Shown here: positions 1-8,028 of the stretch, one piece after another | Position numbering within the stretch: the first letter of the stretch is position 1 | Layout of the letters: every line of letters starts with the position of its first letter | Assembly: GCA_005880175.1 (NCBI GenBank) | Contig: VBJR01000049.1 | Coordinates: forward strand, 13,337-38,383 | Length of the DNA stretch: 25,047 nucleotides | Source: Chloroflexota bacterium | GTDB taxonomy: Bacteria > Chloroflexota > Dormibacteria > Dormibacterales > Dormibacteraceae | Direction of reading: 5' to 3' | The notes under the pieces: model-generated | What the model saw: the letters and a program-made list of their open reading frames with translations, nothing else | Databases searched by the model: none | What the model was told of the DNA's origin: nothing | Program-made: the position numbers and the translations under genes

Positions 1-644
1 TTCAACCCGGAGACGATCGCGGACAGCGGCAGCGTCACAGGCAGCACGAGGCTGTCGCCGGGCGGATCGAACGTGATCCGCATGGCCTCGGTCATGTGGA
101 TCGCGTGCTCGGCCGCGATCGTGACGCTGCGCGACGGGCCCTCGAGCAGGCCCAGGTACGCGACCAGCCAGCCGACGTGCCGCCACGAGGTGAACGCGGC
201 GTCGAGCCAGCCCTGGCGGTCCCACAGGAACACGCCCGTCGAGCCGCCGGTCGTCACCACGTTGTAGTCGTCGAGCAGGTACGACAGGCCCTCCTCCGCG
301 ACCGTCGCGAGGTGGCGGCGGGCCAGGTCCAGCGTGATCCGGCGGTCTGTGACGATCTCGTCCCAGTTCGCCATCAGGTCGGCCTTCGTCATCGGCGGGA
401 TGGCCGACAGGTCGTCCCCGGTGATCCTGTCCGCGTCGACGTCGCGCAGCCGGCGCGCGTGCCAGGGCGAGCGCTCCTTGGCGGTCCGGACGAGCCCGCG
501 CAGGCGTTCGTCGCGCAGCGCCCACAGGCGCTCCCGCGGCCACGTCGCCCGCTCGAAGTGGCCGGTCACGCCGGCCAGCATCGCCTGCAGGTGGGGCTGG
601 CGCGCGACCTCGTAGTCGGCCGCCGTCGTGCCGCCGGCCGTCAC
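1..644 (-). CDS. PaaK-like adenylate-forming enzyme (phenylacetate-CoA ligase / F390 synthetase family), partial
   Basis: The N-terminal 214 residues are present; the rest lies beyond the left edge. The GTG start overlaps the stop of the upstream gene (GTGA). The signature TTGGSTG at about residues 131-137 is the phosphate-binding loop of the PaaK branch of adenylate-forming enzymes, preceded by the usual helical N-terminus with an IPPMTKADL segment like that found before the ATP site in PaaK relatives. Family members activate a carboxylate with ATP to an acyl-adenylate and usually pass it to CoA or another acceptor. Here it is the last visible gene of the lux-containing operon and would be a second acyl-activating enzyme besides LuxE. 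The substrate cannot be told; the C-terminal domain is not visible. Confidence 0.8.
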   Translation of the reverse strand, partial: MTAGGTTAADYEVARQPHLQAMLAGVTGHFERATWPRERLWALRDERLRGLVRTAKERSPWHARRLRDVDADRITGDDLSAIPPMTKADLMANWDEIVTDRRITLDLARRHLATVAEEGLSYLLDDYNVVTTGGSTGVFLWDRQGWLDAAFTSWRHVGWLVAYLGLLEGPSRSVTIAAEHAIHMTEAMRITFDPPGDSLVLPVTLPLSAIVSGL

Positions 645-1084
645 GGCTGCTGCCCGTCCGGTTTCTGGGCGTTCGCGCTCAGCGCCTGCAGCGACGGCCG
701 CTCGCCCGCGGTCAGCGCCGGCTGGCCGGTGAGGCCGAGGGCGCCCAGAGAGTCCATGCTCAGCTCGTACGACTTGAACAGGAACTCCTCGGAGCCGCCC
801 GCGTACATCTTCACGGAGAAGTCGGTGACGACCGACTCGGCGGCGCCCAGGAACTTCAGCGTCTCGTCCTCGATGTGGACCTTGAACAGGTCCTCCATGT
901 CGCCCTCGATCAGCGCCATCGCGCCGAGGCTGCCCGTGACGCCGCCCCAGAGCCGGAAGCTCGTGATGCGGCCCTCCGCGTTCAGCCGCTTGAAGTACTC
1001 CCAGGCGTTGCCCATCACCTGCCAGGCCAGCTCCTCGCGGCCCGGTATCAGCGACCGCCAGGTGATCAGAATCGCTCCTTCCAC
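641..1084 (-). CDS. Conserved-looking protein of unknown function, 147 aa
   Basis: I do not recognise the family. The start is the GTG at 1082-1084, chosen because GGAGGAG sits at proper spacing just upstream; the longer in-frame extension is antisense-like low-complexity Arg/Gly sequence from the neighbouring PAP2 gene. The protein is soluble, with no signal peptide or membrane segment, and looks like a compact alpha/beta fold: an ILITWRSLIPGRE strand-turn, a helix with WEYFKRL, then FRLWGGVTGSLGAMALIEG strands. The last 25 residues are rich in Ala, Gly, Pro and Gln and are probably a tail. It overlaps the PaaK-like gene by 4 bp and follows PAP2 by 11 bp, so it is translated with the cluster. 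The fold pattern would fit a small dimeric alpha/beta-barrel protein, but that is a guess. Confidence 0.7.
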   Translation of the reverse strand: MEGAILITWRSLIPGREELAWQVMGNAWEYFKRLNAEGRITSFRLWGGVTGSLGAMALIEGDMEDLFKVHIEDETLKFLGAAESVVTDFSVKMYAGGSEEFLFKSYELSMDSLGALGLTGQPALTAGERPSLQALSANAQKPDGQQP

Positions 1085-1095
1085 GTCAGCTCCTC

Positions 1096-1715
1096 CTACT
1101 GCTTTCTTCTGGCGCGGCCGCGCGGCAGCCGCCGTTCGACGGCCAGCACGGCGCGCACCGCCGCCTCGCCGACCACCACGCCACCGACGATGTCGCTGAG
1201 CCAGTGCACGCCGAGCGCCAGGCGGGACGCGGCGCACGTCGCGATCGCCGCCGCCGCCGCCGCCTCGGCGGCCGTCGTCGCCGGCCCGGGGCCCAGGTGC
1301 CGCCTGACCATCCGCGCGGTCACCCCGAACACGGCGGTCGCCATGACCGTGTGGCCCGACGGGAACGAGCCGACCGTCCACGCGAAGATGCGGCGGTGCA
1401 GGGGCTCGGTGCCCGTGTAGTTGACGGCGGCCTCCCAGTTCCGGGGTCGCGACAGCCCGGTCACCGCCTTGGTCGTCTCCGAGAACACGATCGGATCACG
1501 AGGGCGGGCGGCAGCGTGACGTAGCCGTCGCCCAGGAAGCCCAGCCGGTTGGCCGCGCGCCGCACTCCTGGCGACTGGACGCGCGCGAGCAGCCGGCCTG
1601 CGGCGCGGTCGACCGGGCCGAGCAGCCCGGCCGGGTCCTCCGCCGCCGCGGTGTCCGCCGACGCCGTGCCCGCCGGCGCCAGCGTGACGTAGGCGTGGCC
1701 GGGAAGCAGCCTCAC
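1096..1715 (-). pseudogene. PAP2-family phosphatase, frame-disrupted with apparent internal loss
   Basis: The C-terminal part carries the full PAP2 signature: KAVTGLSRP (K-x6-RP), PSGH, and SRLALGVHWLSD (SR-x5-H-x3-D). These motifs form the vanadium-haloperoxidase-like active site that hydrolyses membrane phospholipid phosphates such as phosphatidate or polyprenyl diphosphate. The N-terminal part is in a different frame: it starts at the GTG overlapping the SDR stop (1713-1715) and reads through LGDGYVTLPPALV. The two frames meet near 1495-1503. In intact relatives, tens of residues with transmembrane helices separate these two conserved parts; here almost nothing does. So this is not a simple single-base frameshift but a lost block plus frame change. 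It may be a real deletion or an assembly error. If intact in the cell, it would act at the membrane on the lipid product of the cluster. Confidence 0.75.
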
Positions 1716-2500
1716 TCCCCACCTCCATTGGAATCGATCGTCTGCCCGGTGATCCACGCGGCCTCGTCGCTGACCAGCCACGCGATGAGCCGGGCGGCGT
1801 CCTCGGGCTGCCCCCAGCGGCCGTGCGGCGACGCGGCGCGCACCGCCTCGCGCAGCGCCGCGTCCGCGTACCCGGTGTCGGTCGCGCCGGGGTTGACGGT
1901 GTTGACCGTGAGGCCCGGCGCCAGCTCGGCAGCGAGCGTGCGCGTCACCTGCTGGATCGCGCCCTTCGTCGCCACGTAGCCGATCTCGCCCGGCATCGCG
2001 CCGAGGTGCTGGCCGGACGTCATCAGCACGATGCGGCCGCCGGGCCGGCCGTCGTGCTGCGCCGCGACGGCCTGGACGAGCAGCAGCGTCGCCCGCACGT
2101 TGACGGCCCACTGCCGGTCGAGCTCCTCCGCCGTCGTCTGGCGGATGCCCTGCGCGTCGCTGCGGGCATGGTTGGCGACCAGCACGTCGACGTGGCCGAG
2201 GCGCTCGCGGGCCTTCGCCACCAGCGCCGCCGGCACGGCCGGGTCCGAGAGGTCGGCCGGCTCGTGCTCGACGCGCACGCCGGCCGCCGCGAGCTCGTCG
2301 GCGAGCTCGCCGACCGGACGGTCCCCCGGGCCCCAGGGCCAGCCCTCGTCGTGCGCGCGCCACCCGGTCAGGAGCAGGTCGGCGCCGTCCATCCCCAGGC
2401 GGCGCGCGATGGCCCAGCCGATCCCGATGCTCCGGCTGACGCCGGTCACGATGGCGACGCGACCCGCCAGCGGCCCGCTACGCACGCGCGCCTCCGTCAC
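1712..2500 (-). CDS. SDR-family NAD(P)-dependent oxidoreductase
   Basis: A classical short-chain dehydrogenase of 262 residues. It has the Rossmann glycine motif TGVSRSIGIG (19-28), a catalytic Ser162, Tyr175 and Lys179 (YVATK), and the NVRAT helix. The GWRAHDEGWPWG insertion after the second strand is typical of a subgroup annotated as 3-oxoacyl-ACP-reductase-like. It probably reduces or oxidises a carbonyl/alcohol on the cluster product; the substrate is not deducible. The ATG at 2498-2500 overlaps the upstream Gfo/Idh/MocA gene by 23 bp. A GTG at codon 6 (2483-2485) would give a shorter overlap and is an alternative start. Its stop overlaps the GTG of the PAP2 gene. The C-terminus ITGQTIDSNGG is the usual SDR ending. 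Confidence 0.9.
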   Translation of the reverse strand: MTEARVRSGPLAGRVAIVTGVSRSIGIGWAIARRLGMDGADLLLTGWRAHDEGWPWGPGDRPVGELADELAAAGVRVEHEPADLSDPAVPAALVAKARERLGHVDVLVANHARSDAQGIRQTTAEELDRQWAVNVRATLLLVQAVAAQHDGRPGGRIVLMTSGQHLGAMPGEIGYVATKGAIQQVTRTLAAELAPGLTVNTVNPGATDTGYADAALREAVRAASPHGRWGQPEDAARLIAWLVSDEAAWITGQTIDSNGGGE

Positions 2501-3527
2501 GGCCGTCGAGCATCTCCAGCACCGCCGCCACCTGCTCCCAGTGCGCCGGGACCAGGCGCGGGTCGTCCACGCACTGCAGGCAGAACTCCAGGTTCATGTC
2601 GTAGAGGTTGCGGGGCGGGCCCTCGGGGACGAGCTCGCACTCGTGCTCCTCCCAGTAGCCCGGCGTCTCGACGACGCGGACGGACCCGTCGGGCGCCCAG
2701 AGGTCGAGCTCGATCCGCCCGCCCGTGCAGTAGACCGTGCACGACGGCATGCCCAGCCGGTGCCGGCCGAACGCGACGTGCGCGGTCGCGACCGGCCCCT
2801 CCGGCCACTCCATCGTGAGCACGAACGTCTCGTGCAGCGCCGCGGCCGCGATCGCCGTCGCGCCGTCCCGCAGCCCCGCCTGGTCGCGGACGGCCTCCGC
2901 CGCCATCCGCCGCCACGTCCAGCCGGACGGGCGCCCGAACAGGGCGACGGCGGTCGTCAGCGCGTACGGGCCGATGTCCATCGCGGCGCCGACCGAGCGG
3001 CCGTAGAACCAGTCGCGATGCGCCTCCAGCCGGCCGTCGACGGCCGGCCCCACCTTCGAGGCGTCGATGTGGGCGGCGGTCGCCGAGCCCAGCCGCCCGC
3101 TCGCCAGCAGGCCGAGCACGGTGGCCATCGACCAGCCCCGGTGGAGCTGGGGCGCCGCGACCAGCGCCAGCCCGGCGTCGCGGGCCTGGCACGTGAGCCG
3201 CCGCCACTCCGCGGCCGTGCCGGCGCCCGGCTTCTCGGACAGGCAGTGGAAGCCCGCCGCGAGCAGGCGCGCGTTCACCTCGCCGTGGAGTGGCGCCGGC
3301 GTGAGGTCGATCGCGACCGTGCGCCCGGCCTCCGCGGCCGCGGCGGCGTCCTCGACCGTGGCGTACCCCGCCAGGCCGGCCGCCGCCGCCCGCGCCCGGC
3401 GGTCGGGGTCGGGCTCCACCACGCCCACCACGCGGCAGGCGGGGCAGCGGGCCAGCGCGGGCAGGTAGGCATGCTCGGCGACGTGCCCGTAGCCGACGAC
3501 CAGCGCGTCCAGCCGGGCTCCGGTCAT
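2478..3527 (-). CDS. Gfo/Idh/MocA-family oxidoreductase (second copy in cluster)
   Basis: 349 residues. An N-terminal Rossmann fold (VVGYGHVAEHAYLPAL), the SEKPGAG nicotinamide-site motif and a C-terminal alpha/beta domain with MDIGPYALTTAVALFG identify the family. Such enzymes oxidise or reduce sugars, inositols or sugar nucleotides with NAD(P). The ATG start at 3525-3527 forms an ATGA overlap with the stop of the LuxA-like gene, which rules out the longer upstream extension (Arg/Gly-rich antisense-like sequence). It is diverged from the other Gfo/Idh/MocA protein of this cluster (11558-12574), so the pair is not a recent duplication. A role in sugar modification is inferred from the neighbouring sugar-nucleotide genes. 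Confidence 0.88.
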   Translation of the reverse strand: MTGARLDALVVGYGHVAEHAYLPALARCPACRVVGVVEPDPDRRARAAAAGLAGYATVEDAAAAAEAGRTVAIDLTPAPLHGEVNARLLAAGFHCLSEKPGAGTAAEWRRLTCQARDAGLALVAAPQLHRGWSMATVLGLLASGRLGSATAAHIDASKVGPAVDGRLEAHRDWFYGRSVGAAMDIGPYALTTAVALFGRPSGWTWRRMAAEAVRDQAGLRDGATAIAAAALHETFVLTMEWPEGPVATAHVAFGRHRLGMPSCTVYCTGGRIELDLWAPDGSVRVVETPGYWEEHECELVPEGPPRNLYDMNLEFCLQCVDDPRLVPAHWEQVAAVLEMLDGRDGGARA

Positions 3528-4564
3528 GGGCGGGCGCCCGGCGCCGCCGGCGCCACGGGCTCCAGGTCGAGCTCCGGCATGACCTCGGCCGCGAAGCGGC
3601 GCATCGTGTCGACGATGCGGTCGCGGTTGCCGCTGGCCTCGAAGCCGCACACGAAGTGCTCGAGCCCGACCTCGTCGCGCAGCTCCTGGATGCGCGCCAC
3701 GACCGCCTCCGGCGTGTCCACCGGGTTGCAGTCCAGCAGCCGCTGGACGCCGAGGTCGTCGACCGTCGTCGGCGTGCCCGTCTGCGCGGCGAGGAGGCCC
3801 TCTTCCCAGCGGCGGAACGCATGCTCGTAGCTCGTGAGGCTCTTCAGCTCCTCATAGGTGAAGTACGCATGCGACCCCGCCTCGCGCCACCACAGCATGT
3901 TGTCGTAGACGGCCGCCTGCGCGGCCTGCCTGGTGTCCTCCAGGTGCACGATCATCGACACGACGTGACGGGACGGGTCGGGGTCCTGGCCGTGCGCTTC
4001 GGCGACCTCCCGGTAGAGCTCGACGTTTCCGGCCAGGGTCTCCCGCTGGATCCAGTAGGACAGCAGCATCGGGAAGCCGTTGCGCGCGGCGTACTCGACC
4101 GACGTGGGCGAGTCGCAGTCGGACGACCACTCGACGCGCTCCTGCGTCCACGCCGTCCGCATGATCTCGACCCACTCCTCCATCGTCCGGCGGTTGTTGG
4201 ACGCGTCCACGCCGAACACGGGGAAGTCCTTGTTGCCGGCGCCGCGGCCGATGCCCAGGTCGAAGCGGCCCTCGCTGAGCTGGTCGATGAGCGCGACCTG
4301 CTCCGCGAGCCGGATCGGGTGCTCCAGCGTGACGATGGAGACGGCCGTCCCGACGCGCATCCGCCGCGTCCGGCCCAGGACGTGGGCCGCCATGACGATG
4401 GACGACGGGCAGATCGACAGCGGCGTGAAGTGGTGCTCGAGGATCCAGATGTTCGTGAAGCCGAGCTCCTCGGCCAGCTCGGCGTACTCGAGCGAGTTCG
4501 CCAGCACCTCGCGCTGGGTGAGGAACGGGGGCTGCGCCGAGACGAGAAAGATTCCGACCTTCAT
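3524..4564 (-). CDS. LuxA-like bacterial-luciferase-family flavin monooxygenase
   Basis: 346 residues; ATG at 4562-4564 overlaps the luxD stop. By eye, against Vibrio harveyi LuxA recalled from memory, the first ~140 residues align without a gap. EHHF places His44 at the luciferase catalytic position, FDLGIGRG keeps the FMN-phosphate Arg107, and NKDFPVFGVD keeps Asp113. The C-terminus CGFEASGNRDRI matches the luciferase-specific ending. Cys106 of LuxA is Gly here. The loop before NPVDTPE is as long as the LuxA mobile loop, not short as in LuxB. Known reaction: FMNH2 + O2 + long-chain aldehyde to acid, with light. Here it sits just after luxE and luxD, so an aldehyde substrate is plausible; light emission is unproven. 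Around residues 146-151 about 25 residues present in LuxA (the strand leading to VYVVAES) are missing in frame, which may abolish function or be an artefact. Confidence 0.85.
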   Translation of the reverse strand: MKVGIFLVSAQPPFLTQREVLANSLEYAELAEELGFTNIWILEHHFTPLSICPSSIVMAAHVLGRTRRMRVGTAVSIVTLEHPIRLAEQVALIDQLSEGRFDLGIGRGAGNKDFPVFGVDASNNRRTMEEWVEIMRTAWTQERVEWSSDCDSPTSVEYAARNGFPMLLSYWIQRETLAGNVELYREVAEAHGQDPDPSRHVVSMIVHLEDTRQAAQAAVYDNMLWWREAGSHAYFTYEELKSLTSYEHAFRRWEEGLLAAQTGTPTTVDDLGVQRLLDCNPVDTPEAVVARIQELRDEVGLEHFVCGFEASGNRDRIVDTMRRFAAEVMPELDLEPVAPAAPGARP

Positions 4565-5496
4565 GCGGGGGAGGCTCCTTGGGGGGTCAGGGGGAGCTGG
4601 CCTGCCTGCCGGCTGCGCTGCAGGCGCCGCTCCCAGATCACCTGGTGGATGAGGTCCTGGTGCGGCGGCTCGACCGTCGGGCGCGGGTCGCCGTCCAGGT
4701 CGGCCAGGCACGTCACCACCTGGTTCAGGTGACGCCGCGCCGCCGCGAGGTTGACGCCGAGGTCGTGCCCGGCGTAGGGCAGCTCGTAGACGACGCGTGG
4801 GTGACGCGACACGCCGGGGCCGATCACGGCGCGGACGTCCTCGATCGAGACCCAGGAGTCCTCGCGCGAGCTGAGCGCGATCACGGGCGCCTCGATCGCG
4901 TCCACGTCGCGCCGGGTGTCGGCCATCTCCCACCACGCCGCCTCGTGCGCGTCGCGCCAGAACTCGGGGCCGCGGATCGGGAGCTTCTCGAACGGCACGA
5001 ACTCCGGCAGGTCCCGCTCCGGGATCGGCGCGTAGTCGATCCCGAAGACCACGGCCATGGTCGCGCGAAAGTTGACGACGCCGACCACCGAGAGGACCGC
5101 CGCGATCCCGCGGTCGCGGCTCGCGAGCCGGAACGCGGGCCGCGCCGTGAGGCTGACCGGGACCAGCACCACGGCGTCGGTGCCCTCGTGGCGGCGGACG
5201 GCCGCGACCGTCGCCTCCAGGCTGCGCGCGAGGTCGCTGACCTGGAAGTCCTCGATCTCGCCGTCGCTCAGCCCGACGTTGTTCACGGAGTCGAACCGGT
5301 ACACGGCGCTCCCGTTGGCCGCGAGGTAGGTCGCGAACGGCGCGAAGCTGGGCATCGAGCGGGCCATCCCGCCCCCGATCACGACCACGCGGCGCGGCGC
5401 CGCCGGGCGCAGCCCCCAGATCGCGACGCGCTGCCCGGACGGCGTCGTCGCGCTCAGCTCGTCGACCGCGAACGCGGGCTCCAGCGGCCGGGTCAT
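4561..5496 (-). CDS. luxD: LuxD, acyl transferase (myristoyl-ACP thioesterase)
   Basis: 311 residues, close to the usual ~305 of LuxD. An alpha/beta-hydrolase-like fold with the LuxD hallmarks: VGLSDGEIEDFQVSDL, nucleophile Ser115 in VPVSLTAR (instead of GxSxG), Asp213 in SREDSWV and His244 in YAGHDLG. These match the Ser114/Asp211/His241 triad positions of Vibrio LuxD. LuxD cleaves fatty acyl-ACP and delivers the free fatty acid to the LuxE/LuxC reductase complex. The ATG at 5494-5496 overlaps the luxE stop, and its own stop overlaps the LuxA-like start, so the three are translationally coupled. The C-terminal ~40 residues (Gln/Arg-rich) are a tail beyond the family core. Confidence 0.86.
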   Translation of the reverse strand: MTRPLEPAFAVDELSATTPSGQRVAIWGLRPAAPRRVVVIGGGMARSMPSFAPFATYLAANGSAVYRFDSVNNVGLSDGEIEDFQVSDLARSLEATVAAVRRHEGTDAVVLVPVSLTARPAFRLASRDRGIAAVLSVVGVVNFRATMAVVFGIDYAPIPERDLPEFVPFEKLPIRGPEFWRDAHEAAWWEMADTRRDVDAIEAPVIALSSREDSWVSIEDVRAVIGPGVSRHPRVVYELPYAGHDLGVNLAAARRHLNQVVTCLADLDGDPRPTVEPPHQDLIHQVIWERRLQRSRQAGQLPLTPQGASPA

Positions 5497-6638
5497 CGCC
5501 CCTCCTCCACGCCGTATACCTCCATCTTCAGGGCGCAGCCGCGCGCCTCCACCCGCTCCAGCCGGCGCACGACGTCGAGCGTCGTCCCGGGCAGGCCGCA
5601 CGGGCAGCGGTCGGCGTGCACGAGCCCCACGTCGTCCGCCAGGAGGAAGCAGGGGTAGCTCTGCGCCGTCGGGTCCAGGTAGCTGAGGAGGCCGAGCTCG
5701 CCGGCGAGGGCCGGCGACAGATCGTCCAGCCGCCGCACGATCACGTGCAGCCAGGGCGGCGCGTGCTTGCGGCCGCCGCGGCACTCGAACAGCACCGTGT
5801 TGAGCTCGACCATGTTGAACGCGTCGCGCACGAGCGGGCGCGCCCCGATGCCGAACGCCTCGCGGACCAGGGCGTCGAACCGCGGGCGGTCGATCCGCTC
5901 GCCGGCCTGCCGCTTCCAGCCGCCGGCGGTGATGACCATCGGCGGCTCGCCGGGCAGCGCGCGGCCCTCGGCGAGCAGGTGCTCGGCCAGCCGCCTCACG
6001 AGCACCGGCGGCCCGACCAGGAACGCCTGCCCCTCGCGGCAGGCCGCGTCCAGGGCCGCCTCCGCGCGGTCGAGCCGGAGCACGCCGTCGGCGACCACGT
6101 GCTCGGCCGGCGCGATCAGCTCGAGCAGGCCCATCACGTACGCGAACCAGAGGTCGCCGGCGTCCTCCGGCGGCGGCCCCAGGTTGACGACGTGACGCTC
6201 GTTGTCCACCCAGTCGCCGAGCAGGCCGACGCCCGAGATGACCGAGCCGAGCAGCCGGTCGATGGTCGTCCGGTCGCGCTGCACCACGCTGACGCCGCCC
6301 AGCGTGCCGCTGCTCGTGCAGCGCTTCGCCACGGGCTCGCCGCTCGCCGTCACCACGTCGGTGCGCTTGAACAGCGTCGCCGGGAGCTGGGGCACCGCCG
6401 CCAGGTCCTCGACCGCGTTCAGGTCGCCCGGACGGAAGCCGCGGCGCTCGCAGAACGCGGCATAGCGCGGGTTGCGCGCCACGTGGTACGCGACGCTGTC
6501 GGCCACGGCGTCCAGCCGCAGCTCGGCCTGGTCGGCAGCCGTGAGATCGGCCCACGCGATCTCGCCGTACAGCACCTGGTCGAGCCGCGACAGGCCGTCG
6601 AGCACGCGCGTCCCCGACGCCGGGCTGGCCGTCGTCAC
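5493..6638 (-). CDS. luxE: LuxE, long-chain-fatty-acid acyl-protein synthetase
   Basis: 381 residues, matching the typical 370-380 of LuxE. The ATP-binding motif CTSSGTLGG lies at about residues 107-115, preceded by LPATLFK as in LuxE. ITAGGWKR and the C-terminal CPCG and ARGC segments follow; Cys368 near the end corresponds to the acyl-accepting cysteine of LuxE. The reaction is ATP-dependent activation of a fatty acid to acyl-AMP, loading on LuxE, then transfer to LuxC. The GTG start (6636-6638) overlaps the Nudix stop and has GGGAGG upstream; an in-frame ATG at 6651-6653 is an alternative without a good ribosome-binding site. The gene is directly followed by luxD. Confidence 0.9.
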   Translation of the reverse strand: MTTASPASGTRVLDGLSRLDQVLYGEIAWADLTAADQAELRLDAVADSVAYHVARNPRYAAFCERRGFRPGDLNAVEDLAAVPQLPATLFKRTDVVTASGEPVAKRCTSSGTLGGVSVVQRDRTTIDRLLGSVISGVGLLGDWVDNERHVVNLGPPPEDAGDLWFAYVMGLLELIAPAEHVVADGVLRLDRAEAALDAACREGQAFLVGPPVLVRRLAEHLLAEGRALPGEPPMVITAGGWKRQAGERIDRPRFDALVREAFGIGARPLVRDAFNMVELNTVLFECRGGRKHAPPWLHVIVRRLDDLSPALAGELGLLSYLDPTAQSYPCFLLADDVGLVHADRCPCGLPGTTLDVVRRLERVEARGCALKMEVYGVEEGR

Positions 6639-7114
6639 GACGCCTCCCGCCATGCCCGCAGCACCGTCTCCAGGTGCGGCGGGAATGCCAGCGGCGCCGG
6701 CAGCGCGTCGCGCGGGAACCACGCCCGCTCGGACGCCTCCGAGCCGTGAGGCATCTCCGGGCCCGACGGCCTGGCGAGGTAGTAGACGACCACCGGCGGG
6801 GCCGACGAGCCGGCGCTCGCGTCCAGCCAGATGCCGTGGAAACCGCGGATCTCGATCGGGCAGCCCGTCTCCTCCAGCGTCTCCCTGACGGCCGTCTCCA
6901 TCGGGTGCTCGCCCGGTTCGCAGTGGCCGCCCGGCACGTCCCAGTGGTCCCGCCACGGGTCGATGGCGCGGCGCAGGAGCAGCACGCGGTCCCCCGAGGC
7001 CACGATCGCCCCGGCGCAGACGCGCGGGTTGTCGAACGCCTGCGCGCCGCAGCGCCGGCACGTCACGGGAGCCGGGCCCGGCAGCGCGGCGGCGCACGCC
7101 GTGCAGTAGGTCAC
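6635..7114 (-). CDS. Nudix hydrolase with N-terminal zinc ribbon
   Basis: 159 residues. Two CxxC knuckles (Cys4/Cys7 and Cys19/Cys22) form a zinc ribbon like that of NADH pyrophosphatase NudC and related Nudix proteins. The Nudix box follows at residues 63-85 (G-x5-E-x7-REU-xEE-x-G) with all catalytic acidic residues present. Nudix enzymes hydrolyse a nucleoside diphosphate linked to another moiety, such as NAD(H), nucleotide sugars or dinucleotides. In this cluster a nucleotide-sugar or dinucleotide-cofactor substrate is possible, but the residues do not decide it. The GTG start overlaps the FkbM stop (GTGA) and the stop overlaps the luxE GTG. Confidence 0.9.
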   Translation of the reverse strand: MTYCTACAAALPGPAPVTCRRCGAQAFDNPRVCAGAIVASGDRVLLLRRAIDPWRDHWDVPGGHCEPGEHPMETAVRETLEETGCPIEIRGFHGIWLDASAGSSAPPVVVYYLARPSGPEMPHGSEASERAWFPRDALPAPLAFPPHLETVLRAWREAS

Positions 7115-8028
7115 CGGCCGGCGCCCCGCGCGAAGACGTCGCAGGGGCCCGGGCGGTCGGGCACCGGGCGCAGGCCGTGCGCCTCGAGGTGCGCGACGAT
7201 CGGGGCCGGGTCCACGTACTTGCGGTGGATCTCCATCACGACGAGCCGGACCGCGTCCAGCCAGGGCGTGTCGCCGGCGAACAGCTCGGCCTCGGCGCCC
7301 TCGACGTCGACCTTCAGGACGTCGATCGTCTCCAGCCCGCACCGCGCCATCAGGTCGGGCACCGACCACGCCCGTGTTTCCACCGGCGGCAGGCGGAGCA
7401 CGTGCTCGAGCCGCGTCCGGCTGCCGGTCCTGGCCTCGCTGACGCTCCTGGTGGTCGAGCTGGAGCTCCACCACTCGTTCGGGTAGAGCTGGACCGTGCC
7501 GCTGCGGCCGGCGATCGCCGCGTGCTCCACCGTCCAGGCGAAGCCGTTGTCCTCGGCGTTGCGCCGCAGCAGCTCGACGTTCTCCTCGACAGGCTCGACG
7601 CAGACCAGCCGGGCGCCGGGGAGGCGCGCCTGGAACCAGAGCCCGGACAGCCCGATGTTGGCGCCCAGGTCGACGACCGTCGCCACGCGGCCGAGCTGCC
7701 GCTCGTACGGGAAGTCGTAGATCTCGTAGAGGAAGTTCTCGCGCAGGATGTAGAGGTCGCTCTGGTTGCGCCGGAAGCGGACGCGCAGGCGCCGGCCGCC
7801 CACCGTGACCGGGGCCGTCGCGACGCGGCGCGAGGCCATCGGGTGCACGAGCATCCCGGCGTGGTAGGCAGCCGCCCAGAAGCCGAGCCGGGGCCAGTTC
7901 CGCGGCGGCTGGCGCAGCACCCGGCCCAGCTCCCGCGCACACTCGCCCGCCTCCCGCGCCAGCAGCCACGGCCAGGCGCGCGTGTCGCCGTCGCGGTGCA
8001 GGTAGCGGAACGTCACCGCGGGGATCAC
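7111..8028 (-). CDS. FkbM-family SAM-dependent methyltransferase
   Basis: 305 residues. The SAM-binding motif VVDLGANIGLSG is at about residues 118-129, followed by an acidic ribose-binding segment (VCVEPVEEN). DVLKVDVEGAEAELF is the hallmark FkbM motif. FkbM proteins are usually O-methyltransferases acting on natural products or on cell-surface/lipid-linked sugars. About 100 residues precede the SAM motif and are mostly helical and basic, possibly for substrate binding. The GTG at 8026-8028 overlaps the DegT stop. Its place between a sugar-type aminotransferase and the lux module suggests it methylates a hydroxyl on the glycosyl or lipid product. Confidence 0.9.
   Translation of the reverse strand: MIPAVTFRYLHRDGDTRAWPWLLAREAGECARELGRVLRQPPRNWPRLGFWAAAYHAGMLVHPMASRRVATAPVTVGGRRLRVRFRRNQSDLYILRENFLYEIYDFPYERQLGRVATVVDLGANIGLSGLWFQARLPGARLVCVEPVEENVELLRRNAEDNGFAWTVEHAAIAGRSGTVQLYPNEWWSSSSTTRSVSEARTGSRTRLEHVLRLPPVETRAWSVPDLMARCGLETIDVLKVDVEGAEAELFAGDTPWLDAVRLVVMEIHRKYVDPAPIVAHLEAHGLRPVPDRPGPCDVFARGAGR

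Noticed and set aside
2478..4564. A second luciferase subunit (LuxB) next to the LuxA-like gene
   Set aside because: The neighbours are LuxD and a Gfo/Idh/MocA protein with an EKP motif; neither is a TIM-barrel flavoprotein.
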